A DNA stretch of 16,821 nucleotides, taken from Flavobacterium sp. GTDB taxonomy: Bacteria > Bacteroidota > Bacteroidia > Flavobacteriales > Flavobacteriaceae. The stretch is from the NCBI GenBank assembly GCA_023253295.1, contig JALRGZ010000051.1:1-16821 (forward strand), read 5' to 3'. The translations under genes were made by a program, and so were the position numbers. Position 1 is the stretch's first letter. Every line of letters starts with the position of its first letter. Below, piece after piece: positions 1 to 6,683 of the stretch. The notes beneath the pieces were generated by a model that saw only the letters and a list, made by a program, of their open reading frames with translations, made no database searches and was not told where the DNA came from.

Positions 1-249
1 ATTGGATTACAAATAATTTTCTCGATTTTTGTTTTAATAACAACTCTTTATTCAAGGAAAATTTTTCTTTCTGAAATTCATCCTGACGATACAGGAAAAA
101 CTTATTCTCTTTGGCTTTTAGCTATAGGAAGTTTAAATGGAATAAACATTGGGCAAATTGATATTGACAGCCACGAAATAGATCCTTTTACTTCAGAAGA
201 TGAACGCTTTTTAGAATTTGTAAATCAAGAGCTAGCTAAATTATTTTAA
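1..249 (+). CDS. GAF-domain-like protein, C-terminal fragment (5' end outside window)
   Basis: This reading frame is open from the first base to a TAA at 247-249, giving 82 residues without a start codon in view. The last 35 or so residues (GQIDIDSHEIDPFTSEDERF, then LEFVNQELAKLF) resemble the final strand and helix of GAF domains, in particular the free methionine-R-sulfoxide reductase type, whose ends read like GxxDIDS...F(T/N)xEDxxxLE. The first 45 residues do not look like the expected upstream part of such a GAF domain. They contain a hydrophobic stretch (residues 5-16) and then HPDDTGKTYSLWLLAIG, which I do not recognise. The fragment may be an unusual GAF protein, a membrane protein with a GAF-like end, or a mosaic created at a sequence end. 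The stop is 111 bp before rpsO and no clear terminator lies between. Function cannot be assigned beyond the GAF-like tail. Confidence 0.5.
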   Translation: MGLQIIFSIFVLITTLYSRKIFLSEIHPDDTGKTYSLWLLAIGSLNGINIGQIDIDSHEIDPFTSEDERFLEFVNQELAKLF

Positions 250-274
250 ATAGTTAAATAAACAACATCAAATA

Positions 275-304
275 TTGCCATTCCAAAATAAAGTATTACT
301 TTTG
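275..304 (+). promoter_or_regulatory. Bacteroidota-type promoter for rpsO
   Basis: A TTG at 275-277 (-33 element) and TACTTTTG at 297-304 (-7 element) are separated by 19 bp. This is an exact match to the known Bacteroidota consensus TTG-N19-TAnnTTTG, which is read by the divergent primary sigma factor of the phylum. The predicted transcription start is near 310, leaving a leader of about 50 nt before the rpsO start codon. Confidence 0.7.
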
Positions 305-360
305 CTGCCGTCTTACAATAACTGTTTGACATACATAAAAATCATTTAAATAATATTAGC

Positions 361-630
361 ATGTATTTAACTAAAGAAGGAAAAGCGGAAATTTTCGCTC
401 AACACGGAGGAAAAGCAGAAAACACTGGATCTGCAGAAGGACAAATCGCTTTGTTCTCTTTCAGAATCAACCACTTAACTGAACACTTAAAAAGAAATCG
501 TCACGATTACAACACAGAGCGTTCACTAGTGAAATTAGTAGGTAAAAGAAGATCTTTACTTGACTACTTGAAAAAGAAAGATATCAACAGATATCGTGAA
601 ATCATCAAAGTATTGGGTATCAGAAAATAA
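361..630 (+). CDS. rpsO: 30S ribosomal protein bS15
   Basis: This encodes an 89-residue protein of the usual bS15 length. bS15 is a primary 16S rRNA-binding protein that organises the central domain of the small subunit and contributes to a bridge with the 50S subunit. The family features are visible in order: the HGGKAENTGSAEGQIALFSF region (residues 15-34) with its TGS...Q pattern, INHLTEHLK (37-45), HDYNTERSLVKLVGKRRSLL (48-67) with the conserved basic RRxLLDYL segment, and a C-terminal helix ending in LGIRK. ATG 361 is the natural start because nothing of the family is missing. It has its own consensus promoter and an intrinsic terminator, so it appears to be a single-gene transcript. The rpsO-pnp order is the same as in many other bacteria. 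Confidence 0.97.
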   Translation: MYLTKEGKAEIFAQHGGKAENTGSAEGQIALFSFRINHLTEHLKRNRHDYNTERSLVKLVGKRRSLLDYLKKKDINRYREIIKVLGIRK

Positions 631-638
631 TCAATACA

Positions 639-671
639 AAAAAGAGGTGCGCAAGTACCTCTTTTTGTTTT
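639..671 (+). terminator. Intrinsic terminator of rpsO
   Basis: The arms AAAAAGAGGT (639-648) and ACCTCTTTTT (657-666) form a 10-bp stem with an 8-nt loop (649-656), continuing into a T-rich tail to about 671. The hairpin starts 8 bp after the rpsO stop codon. It implies that most rpsO transcripts end before pnp. Confidence 0.85.
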
Positions 672-782
672 TAAAAATATTTCAATAATTCTACATTCAG
701 AATTATTTTAAAACCATTAAGAAATTAAAAAAATTAAGATTTAAAAAACTTAATGAAACTAAATCCCTTAACGGTAAATAAA

Positions 783-798
783 AAACCATTATTGGTTT
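783..798. repeat. Short inverted repeat in the pnp leader region
   Basis: AAACCA (783-788) and TGGTTT (793-798) are perfectly complementary around a 4-nt TTAT loop, 95 bp upstream of the pnp start. No T-tract follows, so it is not a terminator. It could be an operator or an RNA hairpin, but a 6-bp AT-rich stem can also arise by chance. I found no convincing TAnnTTTG promoter in the 262-bp rpsO-pnp gap. The 60 bp before pnp are rich in A and C and lack strong structure. Confidence 0.3.
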
Positions 799-892
799 AA
801 ACAATAAAAAAAAGTTTGGTTTTTCATTGGACACACAACAACTACAACAACACAACTATCGTCCGTAGTATAACCAAAACAAAGGAAAATTT

Positions 893-3037
893 ATGATTCC
901 ACAAGTAAAACAAGAAATTATCGATTTAGGAGATGGAAGAAGCATCTCAATCGAAACTGGTAAATTAGCAAAACAAGCTGACGGTTCAGTAGTAGTGCGT
1001 TTAGGAAACTGTATGTTGCTTGCAACTGCAGTATCTGCAAGAACTTCTAACCCAGGTGTTGACTTTTTACCATTAACGGTAGATTACCGTGAAAAATTTG
1101 CTGCAGCAGGTCGTTTCCCTGGAGGTTTCTTCAAAAGAGAAGCACGTCCAAGTGACAGCGAAGTATTAACAATGCGTTTAGTTGACCGTGTATTACGTCC
1201 ACTTTTCCCAGATGATTACCACGCTGAAACTCAGGTAATGATTCAATTAATGTCTCATGACGACAACGTTATGCCAGACGCTTTAGCTGGTTTAGCAGCA
1301 TCAGCAGCATTAGCTGTATCTGATATCCCATTTTACAATTTAATTTCTGAAGTACGTGTAGCGCGTATTGATGGTAAATTGGTTATCAACCCAAGCAGAG
1401 AAGAATTAGAAAAATCAGACATCGACATGATGATTGGAGCTTCTATGGATTCTGTTGCGATGGTAGAAGGTGAAATGAAAGAAATTTCAGAAGCCGAAAT
1501 GATCGAAGCAATTAAATTTGCTCACGAAGCTATAAAAGTTCAAATTCTTGCGCAACAACGTTTAAGAGCTGCATTAGGAAATCCTGAATACAGAACTTAC
1601 GAAGGTGAGGTAGAAGACGAAACTGTTTACGCAAAAGTAAAAACTGCAGCTTATGACAAATGCTATGCAATTGCTCAGGAAGCTTCAGGAAAAAGCGAAA
1701 GAGGAGAAAAATTTGCTGCTGTAAAAGAAGAAGCTAAAGCTTTATTTACAGAAGAAGAATATGCTGAAAATGCTGACTTAGCAGGATTAGTTGGTAAATA
1801 TTTCTACAAAACAAATAAAGAAGCTGTACGTAATGTAATCCTTGAAAAAGGACTTCGTTTAGACGGTAGAAAAACAACTGAAATCAGACCAATTTGGTGT
1901 GAAACTGATTACTTACCATCTGTACACGGTTCTTCTTTATTTACACGTGGAGAGACTCAGGCTTTGGCTACTGTAACACTTGGAACATCTAGAGAAGCAA
2001 ACCAAATTGACTCTCCATCTGAACAAGGAGAAGAAAAATTCTACTTACACTACAACTTCCCCCCATTCTCAACTGGTGAAGCTAAACCTTTAAGAGGAAC
2101 TTCAAGAAGAGAGGTTGGACACGGAAACTTAGCACAACGTGCTTTAAAAAATATGATCCCTGCAGATTGTCCTTACACCATCCGTGTAGTTTCTGAAGTA
2201 TTAGAATCGAATGGTTCATCTTCTATGGCTACCGTATGTGCTGGAACAATGGCATTAATGGATGCTGGAGTTCAAATGGTTAAACCAGTTTCTGGAATTG
2301 CAATGGGATTAATCACTGACGGTGAAAAATTCGCTGTATTATCAGATATCTTAGGAGATGAAGATCACTTAGGAGATATGGACTTTAAAGTAACCGGAAC
2401 TGCTGACGGTATTACAGCTTGCCAAATGGACATCAAAATCGAAGGATTGCGTTATGACATTATGGAACAAGCTTTAGCTCAGGCACGTGACGGACGTTTA
2501 CACATTTTAGGAAAATTAACTGAAACTATCGCTGCTCCTAGAGAAGATGTTAAGGCTCATGCTCCTAAAATTATCACCAGAACAATCCCTGGAAGTTACA
2601 TTGGAGCTTTAATTGGACCAGGTGGAAAAGTGATTCAAGATTTACAAAAAGCAACAGGTACTACTATAGTTATTAACGAAGTAGACGAGCAAGGAGTAGT
2701 TGAAATTTTAGGAACTGACCCAGCTGGAATTAAAGCAGTATTAGCTAAAATTGACGCTATTACTTTCAAACCACAAGTAGGCGAAGCATATGAGGTAAAA
2801 GTTGTTAAAATGCTAGATTTTGGTGCTGTTGTAGAATACACTGCAGCTCCAGGAAACGAAGTTTTATTACATGTATCTGAGTTAGCTTGGGAACGCACTG
2901 AAAATGTTGCCGATGTAGTAAAAATGGGAGATGTATTCCAAGTAAAATACTTAGGAGTTGACCCTAAAACTAAAAAAGAGAAAGTGTCTAAAAAAGCACT
3001 TATCGCACGCCCTCCACGTGAGGCTAAACAAGAGTAA
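893..3037 (+). CDS. pnp: Polyribonucleotide nucleotidyltransferase (PNPase)
   Basis: PNPase is a cytoplasmic, trimeric 3'-to-5' exoribonuclease that degrades RNA by phosphorolysis and can add tails in reverse. At 714 residues it has normal family length and full domain order: first RNase PH domain (about 10-145) with FFKREARPSD at 79-88, a helical linker (about 150-300), second RNase PH domain (about 315-540), KH domain with the GPGG loop at 575-578, and S1 domain (about 630-702). The second core holds GDEDHLGDMD (488-497). By alignment from memory, Asp489 and Asp495 correspond to the two catalytic aspartates of the E. coli enzyme. ATG 893 gives the expected N terminus. The gene is isolated between the rpsO terminator and its own terminator at 3071-3106, so it is probably transcribed from a promoter in the 631-892 gap that I could not place. 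Confidence 0.98.
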   Translation: MIPQVKQEIIDLGDGRSISIETGKLAKQADGSVVVRLGNCMLLATAVSARTSNPGVDFLPLTVDYREKFAAAGRFPGGFFKREARPSDSEVLTMRLVDRVLRPLFPDDYHAETQVMIQLMSHDDNVMPDALAGLAASAALAVSDIPFYNLISEVRVARIDGKLVINPSREELEKSDIDMMIGASMDSVAMVEGEMKEISEAEMIEAIKFAHEAIKVQILAQQRLRAALGNPEYRTYEGEVEDETVYAKVKTAAYDKCYAIAQEASGKSERGEKFAAVKEEAKALFTEEEYAENADLAGLVGKYFYKTNKEAVRNVILEKGLRLDGRKTTEIRPIWCETDYLPSVHGSSLFTRGETQALATVTLGTSREANQIDSPSEQGEEKFYLHYNFPPFSTGEAKPLRGTSRREVGHGNLAQRALKNMIPADCPYTIRVVSEVLESNGSSSMATVCAGTMALMDAGVQMVKPVSGIAMGLITDGEKFAVLSDILGDEDHLGDMDFKVTGTADGITACQMDIKIEGLRYDIMEQALAQARDGRLHILGKLTETIAAPREDVKAHAPKIITRTIPGSYIGALIGPGGKVIQDLQKATGTTIVINEVDEQGVVEILGTDPAGIKAVLAKIDAITFKPQVGEAYEVKVVKMLDFGAVVEYTAAPGNEVLLHVSELAWERTENVADVVKMGDVFQVKYLGVDPKTKKEKVSKKALIARPPREAKQE

Positions 3038-3070
3038 TCAGATCTTAGTTTACTAAAGGTTTATTATATA

Positions 3071-3106
3071 AAATCCCGTTCATTAACATGAACGGGATTT
3101 TTGTTT
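3071..3106 (+). terminator. Intrinsic terminator between convergent genes (pnp and the adaptor-motif protein)
   Basis: A 13-bp perfect stem is formed by AAATCCCGTTCAT (3071-3083) and ATGAACGGGATTT (3088-3100) around a TAAC loop. On the + strand it runs into TTTTTGTTT, which suits termination after pnp. On the minus strand the stem is followed by TTTTATATAATAA, so it may also end the convergent gene whose stop codon is at 3122. It is probably bidirectional. Confidence 0.88.
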
Positions 3107-3121
3107 AAATCATAGAATATT

Positions 3122-3685
3122 TTATTTTTTATCTTTTTCTAAATAAATTTTATTGCCGTTTTTGTTAATATAATACTTCCCTCCTTTTGGCCCCGTATAC
3201 ACTTTATGCCCATTATAAGTTCCAGTAACTTTATCCTTTGTCGCCGCTCCTTTTTCTTTAACTCCGGCTTCTTTAGCCAAAGCATTATCTTTTGCTACCT
3301 GAGCTTTATTAGCCGACATATTCATTCCGGCTTCTTTTTTAGCTTTTAAATCTTTTTTTACTTTAGCTTCTTTCTCAGATGCATTGTCTTTGGCTTTTTG
3401 TGCTTTATTCTCAGACATATTAACTGCAGCATCTTTTTTGTCTTTCATTTCTTTTTGGGCATCCTTAGCTTTCTTGTCAGCACCATCTTTTTTAGACTTA
3501 ACATCATCTTCAGCTTTCTTTTTCATATCCGCTGCCGACTTTTCTTTAGTCTTCGCATCTTTCTCCATTTTCTTTTTTTCAAGAGCAACTTTCTCTTTCT
3601 TTTCTTTCAAAACACTAGCAGCATCCTGGGCATAAAATTGGCTTGAAAAAACCAAAACAAAACATAACAAAATCATTTTCTTCAT
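3122..3685 (-). CDS. Secreted Lys/Ala/Glu-rich repeat protein with C-terminal PBCV-type basic adaptor motif
   Basis: This encodes 187 residues. Residues 1-20 form a signal peptide (MKK, a hydrophobic core, then SSQFYAQ) with likely cleavage around residue 19 or 20. Residues 25-150 are almost entirely K, A, E and D and are predicted to be helical or coiled-coil. They include an imperfect repeat of 27 residues with a 33-residue period: residues 83-109 and 116-142, each with a NMSxNKAQxAKDNA core. Residues 158-182 carry GHKVYTGPKGGKYYI and then NKNGNKIYL, matching the short 'PBCV-specific basic adaptor' pattern (xVYTGPxGGxYYIxxNGxKxY). That motif is found in chlorella virus proteins and at the C termini of some bacterial secreted proteins, and its role is poorly defined. 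The protein is therefore probably exported to the periplasm or surface. It stands alone, convergent to pnp and divergent from rpoD. Function is unknown. Confidence 0.8.
   Translation of the reverse strand: MKKMILLCFVLVFSSQFYAQDAASVLKEKKEKVALEKKKMEKDAKTKEKSAADMKKKAEDDVKSKKDGADKKAKDAQKEMKDKKDAAVNMSENKAQKAKDNASEKEAKVKKDLKAKKEAGMNMSANKAQVAKDNALAKEAGVKEKGAATKDKVTGTYNGHKVYTGPKGGKYYINKNGNKIYLEKDKK
3260..3439 (-). repeat. Imperfect tandem repeat inside the secreted Lys/Ala/Glu-rich protein
   Basis: Two units at 3359-3439 and 3260-3340 encode 27-residue segments offset by 33 residues (99 bp). They share KK(D/E)A, NMSxNKAQ, AKDNA and KEA. The units differ at several codons, so the duplication is not very recent. 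Confidence 0.7.
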
Positions 3686-3929
3686 GATACTTTCATTTTT
3701 ATAATTAGGTATTAATAAAGTTAGTAAAGTTTACAACACTAAAAAAACAGAATTAATAAATTTTCAGAAGGCAATAAAAAAAAGACAAAATATATTTGCA
3801 ATCAATAATTAGCCTATAGTAATTGTGGATCAAAATAAAAATCTTATATTTTTTTTGAAATTCTTGTAACCTTTTCAAACTTCCTACGTATAATCATTTG
3901 TACACTATAAAAATTGGGATAACAAAATC

Positions 3930-4793
3930 ATGAGACAACTTAAAATTACCAAGCAGGTTACCAATCGTGAGACCGCTTCATTAGACAAATATTTACAAGA
4001 GATTGGAAAAGTTGACCTTATTACTGCTGACGAAGAAGTAGAATTAGCACAACGAATTAAAGCAGGAGATCAAAGAGCTCTTGAGAAATTAACCAAAGCC
4101 AATTTACGTTTCGTTGTTTCGGTAGCAAAACAATATCAAAATCAAGGTTTAACACTACCTGATTTGATTAATGAAGGGAATTTAGGATTGATTAAAGCAG
4201 CACAACGTTTTGACGAAACTCGTGGTTTCAAATTCATTTCGTATGCTGTTTGGTGGATTCGTCAATCTATTTTACAAGCCTTAGCTGAACAATCTCGTAT
4301 TGTACGTTTGCCTTTAAATAAAATTGGTTCTATCAATAAAATCAACAAAATGTATGCTTTATTAGAACAATCTAATGAACGTCCACCATCTGCTGAAGAA
4401 ATTGCCAAAGAACTAGACATGACTGTAAATGACGTAAAAGAGTCGATGAAAAACTCTGGCCGTCACTTATCAATGGATGCTCCTCTTGTTGAAGGAGAAG
4501 ATTCTAACCTTTACGATGTATTGCGTTCTGGTGAATCTCCAAATCCGGACAGAGAATTAATCCACGAATCTTTACGTACCGAAATTGAACGTTCATTAGA
4601 AACATTAACACCTCGTGAGGCTGATGTTGTTCGCTTGTATTTTGGTCTTGGTGATCAACACCCAATGACTCTAGAAGAAATCGGTGAAACTTTTGACTTA
4701 ACTCGTGAGCGTGTACGCCAGATTAAAGAAAAAGCTATCCGTAGATTAAAACATACTTCCAGAAGTAAAATCTTAAAAACATATTTAGGTTAA
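3930..4793 (+). CDS. rpoD: RNA polymerase primary sigma factor (RpoD/SigA type)
   Basis: This is the housekeeping sigma-70 family factor, which directs core RNA polymerase to promoters. At 287 residues it lacks the long region 1.1 and non-conserved insert of proteobacterial RpoD, as is normal in Bacteroidota. Regions appear in order: 1.2 (about 16-46, SLDKYLQEIGKVDLIT), 2 (about 50-120) with NLRFVVSVAKQY, LPDLINEGNLGLIKAAQRFD and the -10-recognition helix YAVWWIRQSILQAL (105-118), 3 (about 125-200), and 4 (about 215-285) with the helix-turn-helix MTLEEIGETFDLTRERVRQI (246-265). The phylum's unusual TAnnTTTG promoters are read by this type of sigma factor, and two good matches occur in this window. 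ATG 3930 gives the family start. The 244-bp gap upstream, shared with the divergent gene, holds no clear promoter match. A strong terminator follows. Confidence 0.96.
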   Translation: MRQLKITKQVTNRETASLDKYLQEIGKVDLITADEEVELAQRIKAGDQRALEKLTKANLRFVVSVAKQYQNQGLTLPDLINEGNLGLIKAAQRFDETRGFKFISYAVWWIRQSILQALAEQSRIVRLPLNKIGSINKINKMYALLEQSNERPPSAEEIAKELDMTVNDVKESMKNSGRHLSMDAPLVEGEDSNLYDVLRSGESPNPDRELIHESLRTEIERSLETLTPREADVVRLYFGLGDQHPMTLEEIGETFDLTRERVRQIKEKAIRRLKHTSRSKILKTYLG

Positions 4794-4811
4794 TCTATCT
4801 TGAATACCCAT

Positions 4812-4842
4812 AAAACTCCGGCTTAAAACCGGAGTTTTTTTT
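4812..4842 (+). terminator. Intrinsic terminator of rpoD
   Basis: AAAACTCCGG (4812-4821) pairs with CCGGAGTTTT (4829-4838) around a 7-nt loop and continues into a run of eight T (4835-4842). It begins 19 bp after the rpoD stop codon and separates rpoD from the rpe promoter. Confidence 0.9.
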
Positions 4843-4876
4843 ATCCAAACTACTCAAAAACAAAGCGTAAAGCATC

Positions 4877-4908
4877 TTGCATAAAAGACATTTGATTTTG
4901 TACCTTTG
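4877..4908 (+). promoter_or_regulatory. Bacteroidota-type promoter for rpe
   Basis: TTG at 4877-4879 and TACCTTTG at 4901-4908 are separated by 21 bp. The -7 element is a perfect TAnnTTTG, and the spacing is at the long side of the usual range. The predicted transcription start is near 4914, giving a leader of about 25 nt rich in C and A. Because the TTG at 4906-4908 is part of this element, it cannot be the translation start of rpe. Confidence 0.72.
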
Positions 4909-4938
4909 CAAAAAATTTTCACACACAACACAACCATA

Positions 4939-5601
4939 ATGAAAAACACACTTATTGCTCCATCAGTATTAGCTGCTGATTTTGCAAATTTAGAACGCGA
5001 CATTAAAATGATTAATTCAAGTGAGGCTGATTGGTTTCATATTGATATTATGGACGGCGTTTTTGTTCCAAATATTTCTTTTGGAATGCCTGTTTTAGAA
5101 GCTATTAAAAGACATGCTACAAAAACAATCGACGTACATTTAATGATTGTAGATCCGGACAGATACATTTCTACTTTCAAAAAATTAGGAGCAGATATTT
5201 TAACGGTTCACCTTGAAGCTTGTACTCATCTTCACAGAACTTTACAAGCCATCAAAGCAGAAGGAATGAAAGCCGGAGTAGCACTAAATCCTCACACCAA
5301 CGTTGATTTATTGGAGGATGTAATCAACGATATTGATATGGTTTTAATCATGAGTGTGAACCCAGGATTTGGAGGGCAATCTTTTATTGAAAACACTTAC
5401 GAAAAGGTTAGAAAACTAAAAGCGTTAATCAACAAAAAGGGAGCTAATACCATTATTGAAATAGATGGAGGAGTAACTAATAAAAACGCTACTCAATTAG
5501 CTGAAGCCGGAGCTGATGTTTTAGTTGCCGGAAGCTACGTTTTTAGTGCCACTGATCCAATTGCTACAGTAGCTGATTTGAAAAAAATCACTAAAATATA
5601 A
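4939..5601 (+). CDS. rpe: Ribulose-phosphate 3-epimerase
   Basis: This cytoplasmic TIM-barrel enzyme interconverts ribulose 5-phosphate and xylulose 5-phosphate in the pentose phosphate pathway. From ATG 4939 it has 220 residues, the normal length. Active-site landmarks are visible: IAPSVLAADF (6-15), HIDIMDG with metal and catalytic residues His34 and Asp36, DVHLM with His67, the phosphate-loop segment NPGFGGQ (141-147), and EIDGGV with Asp176. ATG 4939 is preferred over an in-frame TTG at 4906, because that TTG is inside the promoter and upstream of the predicted transcript start, and the extra 11 residues match nothing in the family. The gene is a single-gene unit bounded by its own promoter and a terminator at 5629-5667. 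Confidence 0.96.
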   Translation: MKNTLIAPSVLAADFANLERDIKMINSSEADWFHIDIMDGVFVPNISFGMPVLEAIKRHATKTIDVHLMIVDPDRYISTFKKLGADILTVHLEACTHLHRTLQAIKAEGMKAGVALNPHTNVDLLEDVINDIDMVLIMSVNPGFGGQSFIENTYEKVRKLKALINKKGANTIIEIDGGVTNKNATQLAEAGADVLVAGSYVFSATDPIATVADLKKITKI

Positions 5602-5628
5602 TTTTACATATTTAAAGCTATAAATCAT

Positions 5629-5667
5629 AAACACCCTAAAACAATACTGATTTTAGGGTGTTTTTTT
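5629..5667 (+). terminator. Intrinsic terminator of rpe, overlapping the end of the convergent gene
   Basis: AAACACCCTAAAA (5629-5641) and TTTTAGGGTGTTT (5651-5663) form a 13-bp stem with a 9-nt loop, followed by T to 5667. The T-tract overlaps the stop codon (5666-5668) of the convergent minus-strand peptidase gene. The same hairpin could end that transcript, although its minus-strand tail is less T-rich. Confidence 0.88.
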
Positions 5668-6484
5668 ATGCAAAATATTCCTCTTGTATATTTATCATTT
5701 CCGCTACAATCGTAAAAAGCTCTGGATGCTCCTGTTTAAATTGCGAAGGTGTTTCAAAGAAATGCTCTAAAACTACAGCAATAAATTCAGCCTGATTCGT
5801 GTAAGCATAAATTCGGAAATAATTAGATTCAACCAGACCTTTTAAAACATCAGGTCTTTTCAAATAATCAATAATTTTATCGTAGGAATCCGCAAAAACA
5901 ACACTACTTTGATCCCTCCCCCTTAAGCCATGAAAATAAAGAGCATGTGAAAACTCATGTAAACCTAAATTCAAATTATCATTTTCGACACGCAAACCTT
6001 CTTCGAAATCTTTCCACGAAAACACAAGTGCTTTTAAGGCAGGATTGAATTCCCCTTTATGATACTGCTTTGTTATCACTGAATAATAACTTTCACAATA
6101 AATAATAATTTTATCAAAGTTATTAATTCGATAATGACGCATCCCAAAGGTCAACATCACATAAGTAGCCGCCAAAAGCATTTTAACCTCTTCTGTAACC
6201 TCAAATCCTCCCTGACCTATAAATTGATATTTATTAATAAAAGAGGCCACACGATGATTAAAATAGCGTCTTTTCTTCGGAGACAACTTTTTATAAAAAG
6301 AAAAGTTACTTTCCAAAAAGCTACTTTGATCAATAGTTAATTTACGAACACGAAGATAATAGTGAATATAAACCGGCTTATTATAAAAAACTACATAAGT
6401 AGGTTCTATAATAAATTTAAAAACAAAAACTACTAACAGAGCCACTAACAACAATATTGTAAGCATCTGGAAAACATCAGCCAT
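5666..6484 (-). CDS. Membrane-anchored zinc metallopeptidase, M90/MtfA family
   Basis: The 272-residue protein begins with one hydrophobic membrane segment (about residues 5-28) followed by a soluble domain. The zinc-peptidase motif HEFSH lies at 176-180 in the context NLGLHEFSHALYF. A downstream QAEFIAVVLEHFFETP segment (231-245) supplies conserved glutamates, of which Glu233 is the likely third zinc ligand. This combination is typical of peptidase family M90, which includes E. coli MtfA, a cytosolic peptidase that binds the Mlc repressor. E. coli MtfA has no such N-terminal anchor, so a regulatory role like that of MtfA should not be assumed. The substrate is unknown. The gene lies 93 bp downstream of tRNA-Arg and converges on rpe. 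ATG 6484 is the only reasonable start, because it precedes the membrane segment directly. Confidence 0.85.
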   Translation of the reverse strand: MADVFQMLTILLLVALLVVFVFKFIIEPTYVVFYNKPVYIHYYLRVRKLTIDQSSFLESNFSFYKKLSPKKRRYFNHRVASFINKYQFIGQGGFEVTEEVKMLLAATYVMLTFGMRHYRINNFDKIIIYCESYYSVITKQYHKGEFNPALKALVFSWKDFEEGLRVENDNLNLGLHEFSHALYFHGLRGRDQSSVVFADSYDKIIDYLKRPDVLKGLVESNYFRIYAYTNQAEFIAVVLEHFFETPSQFKQEHPELFTIVAEMINIQEEYFA

Positions 6485-6525
6485 AAGGTAAGTTTTATAG
6501 ATTGGGTTTATAAATTTATCTTTTT

Positions 6526-6573
6526 AAAAACAAAAAAGCAACAAAAAAAGAAGCATTCCTTTTTGTTGCTTTT
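6526..6573 (-). terminator. Intrinsic terminator downstream of tRNA-Arg
   Basis: Read on the minus strand, AAAAGCAACAAAAA (6573-6560) pairs with TTTTTGTTGCTTTT (6547-6534) and runs on into a T-rich tail to about 6526. It starts 4 bp past the 3' end of the tRNA. It should free the tRNA transcript and largely insulate the downstream peptidase gene. Confidence 0.8.
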
Positions 6574-6577
6574 AATG

Positions 6578-6651
6578 CGACCGCGGAGGGGTTCGAACCC
6601 CCAACCCTCAGAGCCGAAATCTGATATTCTATCCAGTTGAACTACGCGGTC
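6578..6651 (-). tRNA. tRNA-Arg, anticodon TCG
   Basis: The 74-nt sequence folds as a cloverleaf. The acceptor arms are GACCGCG (6651-6645) and CGCGGTC (6585-6579), with discriminator G at 6578. The anticodon stem is TCAGA/TCTGA around loop TTTCGGC (6619-6613), which places TCG at 6617-6615, reading CGA arginine codons. The T arm is GGGGG-TTCGAAC-CCCTC. CCA is not encoded and must be added afterwards. It lies 32 bp downstream of the GatB/YqeY gene with no promoter between them, so it is probably processed from a shared transcript. Confidence 0.95.
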
Positions 6652-6683
6652 TAATTAGTTTCAGAAAACTAAAACCTATAATA

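Noticed and set aside
2635..2898. Minus-strand frame of 87 codons inside pnp
   Set aside because: It lies fully within the KH and S1 region of PNPase, has no recognisable motif, and is an antisense shadow.
3384..3646. Two overlapping + strand frames of about 82 codons rich in Phe and Ser
   Set aside because: They are antisense to the Lys-rich secreted protein. Lys codons read backwards give Phe and Leu, which explains their composition. Neither has family features.
3854..3900. Possible rpoD promoter (TTTG 3854-3857, TTG 3864-3866, TTTG 3897-3900)
   Set aside because: The spacing and the TAnn part do not fit the TAnnTTTG consensus, so I did not call it.
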